This document shows, piece after piece, positions 6,441 through 7,661 of a DNA stretch of 7,661 nt. The DNA is from Rubrobacter sp. (lineage in GTDB: Bacteria; Actinomycetota; Rubrobacteria; Rubrobacterales; Rubrobacteraceae), in assembly GCA_016781775.1 (NCBI GenBank), contig JADDPR010000379.1, positions 1-7,661 on the forward strand, read 5' to 3'. Within the stretch, counting starts at the first letter, position 1. Each line of letters begins with the position of its first letter. Both the position numbers and the translations under genes were made by a program. The notes beneath the pieces are model-generated. The model was given only the letters and a program-made list of their open reading frames with translations. It did no database searches and was not told where the DNA came from.

Positions 6441-6457
6441 GGTCGCAGCGAGCGACC
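6441..6457 (-). promoter_or_regulatory. Perfect 6-bp hairpin GGTCGC-AGCGA-GCGACC
   Basis: The arms GGTCGC and GCGACC pair perfectly around a 5-base loop. If the hydrolase transcript starts upstream of this point, it would form in a leader of about 190 bases. No T-run follows on either strand, so it is not a terminator. I considered a SAH riboswitch but could not make the consensus core fit. Confidence 0.25.
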
Positions 6458-6487
6458 TGGGTAGGAGCCGGGCCAACAATATCCGGG

Positions 6488-6503
6488 GGTTTGCCGGTAA
6501 ACC
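6488..6503. promoter_or_regulatory. Near-perfect 16-bp palindrome GGTTTGCCGGTAAACC
   Basis: Only the G/T pair at 6493 and 6498 breaks the symmetry. The length and symmetry fit the binding site of a dimeric repressor, about 120 bases before the DUF389 start and 230 before the hydrolase start. The regulator is unknown. Confidence 0.35.
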
Positions 6504-6611
6504 TTCTTGGGATAACCAATACGCCTCAACCGTATCCGGGACGGGCATGGGGCATCCCGGGGTGCCCCCGGCTACCCAAGAGACGTTTTCGTTCTCCGAG
6601 GGCCGTGGTGG

Positions 6612-6617
6612 AAGGGA
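6612..6617 (+). promoter_or_regulatory. Ribosome binding site of the DUF389 gene
   Basis: AAGGGA lies four bases before ATG 6622. It supports ATG 6622 as the original start of the now broken reading frame. Confidence 0.55.
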
Positions 6618-6621
6618 CAGC

Positions 6622-7548
6622 ATGCACAGAACAATCGAGATCACGACTCCCCCGGCTGCCACCGACGCTCTGATCGCCAAGCTCCAAAAGTCGGACCATT
6701 TGGTCGGCTTGACCGTCCATCGGGGGCTTCGATCAAGCCGCCGGGCGACGTGCTGGTGGTCCACGCGCTCAACCGGGATGCGGACCGGGTGATGCGGCTC
6801 ACCGACGAGGCACGCTCGGAGGGGCAGGTCTCGGCCACGACCCACGAGCTGACGAGCATCGTCGACCCCGAGCACGAGCGCGAGGTCGCCAACGACGTCG
6901 ACGAGGCGCTCTGGGAGGAGTCCGAGACGAGCCTGCGGCACCAGGGCAGGACGACGTCCAACTACCTGGCCCTGATGGCCTTCGGCGGCGCGGTGGCCGC
7001 AACGGGCTTCATGGTCACCGGATCCTCCCAGACGATCTCCCTGATAGCGGCCTCGGTTATCGCGCCGGGCTTCGAGCCGCTCGCGAAGGTGCCGATGGGC
7101 CTGGCGCTGGGGCGCTGGGCCGTGGTGGGTAGAGGCCTCGTGTCCGTGGGCGTAGGCTACCTGACGCTGGCGGTCGGGGCGGCGCTGGCCTTCGCCCTGT
7201 TGCGCCTGACGGGCGTTGGGACCGCCGAGGAGTTCCTGGGCAACTCCGAGACGAAGGTGCTCACCGATCCGACGCTCCGCGACATTCTCCTCTCGTCCTT
7301 CGCGGCCCTGGCGGGGATGATCATGGTCGTCGCGTACCGCCGCAGCGTCATCGCGGGTCCCCTGATCGCGCTGGCCATCGTCCCGGCCGCCGCCATGGCC
7401 GGCATAGCGCTGGTAGCGGGCGAGCCGGAGCTGGCCTACTAGGGGGATCGAGTGCTTCCTCCTCGACGTGCTCATCATCGTCCTCCTGGGCACCCTGGTC
7501 GTGGCCCTCAAGCAGGCGTTCGTGCATCGCCGCAAGCCGATGGTGTAA
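6622..7548 (+). pseudogene. DUF389 membrane protein, broken by two frame changes and a stop
   Basis: Read across frames, this gives a DUF389-family protein of about 309 residues, a widespread membrane family of unknown function. ATG 6622 opens MHRTIEITTPPAATDALIAK. After VHRG at the G-run 6722-6726 the frame must shift by one base to continue ASIKPPGDVLVVHALNRDAD, with no loss of sense. The middle has the DUF389 hallmark in a hydrophobic core (TISLIAASVIAPGFEPLAK, then PMGLALGRW) and about five or six membrane helices. The frame ends at TAG 7440-7442 after GEPELAY, but from 7447 another frame continues with DVLIIVLLGTLVVALKQAF and HRRKPMV to TAA 7546-7548, a natural C-terminal helix and basic tail. 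So there are at least two lesions: a lost G near 6722, and a CAG-to-TAG-like change with a small deletion near 7440. The first alone might be a sequencing error; both together suggest a decayed gene. The 6750-7442 stretch might still yield a partial protein. Confidence 0.82.
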
Positions 7549-7610
7549 CCGCGAAGCATCCGCCGCCTCCCACCCGTCCGGGACGCACCACGGCACGGGT
7601 TCTTCCGGAT

Positions 7611-7637
7611 CGGACCGGGACAATACGAGCGGGTCCG
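7611..7637 (+). terminator. Weak hairpin near the right edge
   Basis: CGGACC (7611-7616) and GGTCCG (7632-7637) pair around a 15-base loop, followed by only CCTTT. It lies 63 bases past the DUF389 stop and could be a weak terminator. The rest of 7549-7661 shows no gene. Confidence 0.2.
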
Positions 7638-7661
7638 GCCTTTGGAAGCGTACGTGCTTGC

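Larger units (their letters stand above)
6260..6621. other. Divergent intergenic region with several dyads
   Basis: About 360 bases separate the hydrolase start from the DUF389 start, and both genes read outward. No open frame here has a recognisable motif. The stretch is somewhat less GC-rich than the genes and contains at least four dyad symmetries (listed separately), so it probably holds both promoters and regulator sites or structured 5' leaders. I could not identify convincing -35/-10 pairs. TAAACT on the minus strand near 6294 and TTGGGA near 6507 on plus are weak candidates only. Confidence 0.5.

Noticed and set aside
6380..6457. SAH riboswitch upstream of the hydrolase
   Set aside because: Minus-strand fragments such as GCTGCGACC and GGCTCGG recall the consensus, but I cannot assemble the GAGCGC/GCGCUC pairing and core; a covariance search with RF01057 would decide.
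5845..6792. Long plus-strand open frame opposite the hydrolase
   Set aside because: Only its last part (from ATG 6622) is meaningful, as the DUF389 N-terminus; the rest is antisense to a clear enzyme.
6294..7559. Long minus-strand open frame opposite the DUF389 gene
   Set aside because: Low-complexity Arg/Gly/His/Gln-rich product without motifs; the plus strand carries the recognisable DUF389 sequence.
1..7661. CRISPR array, insertion sequence, integrase or phage gene
   Set aside because: No regularly spaced repeats, transposase motifs, terminal inverted repeats or phage-like proteins were seen on either strand.

Overview
This is a GC-rich (about 70%) bacterial window of compact, intermingled genes on both strands, with many GTG and TTG starts. 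The base composition, the short archaeal/Thermotoga-style adenosylhomocysteinase and the general flavour of the proteins suggest a deep-branching actinobacterium such as Rubrobacter. That placement is an impression from the sequence and was not tested by any search.

Left part (1-2846, plus strand). About 460 bases hold no convincing gene; the first 200 are visibly poorer in GC. An APH-family small-molecule kinase follows (481-1386), then a major facilitator transporter (1632-2846). Middle part (2851-4376). A minus-strand fold-type II PLP enzyme of the serine racemase/threonine dehydratase family ends only four bases from the transporter's stop codon. It is transcribed divergently from a small four-helix membrane protein at 3930-4376, whose GTG start sits where transcription should begin from a perfect TATAAT, so its mRNA may be leaderless.

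Right-central part (4336-6258, minus strand). Three genes look like an operon: a divergent S-adenosylhomocysteine hydrolase homologue, an AhpD/carboxymuconolactone-decarboxylase-like protein with its thiol-redox residues intact, and a 93-residue protein with two DnaJ-type CxxCxGxG motifs. The last gene overlaps the end of the plus-strand membrane protein gene by 41 bases. The hydrolase lacks some residues expected in true family members, so it may be a paralogue with altered chemistry.

Right part (6260-7661). An intergenic region of about 360 bases carries several dyad symmetries. It separates the operon from a broken DUF389 membrane protein gene (6622-7548), which reads as one protein only across two frame changes and an in-frame stop. 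The last 113 bases contain no gene.

I see no RNA gene, CRISPR array, insertion sequence or phage gene, and no clear new multi-gene defence system. The features most worth following up are the unusual hydrolase and its two redox/zinc-type partners, the DUF389 pseudogene, and the leaderless promoter.
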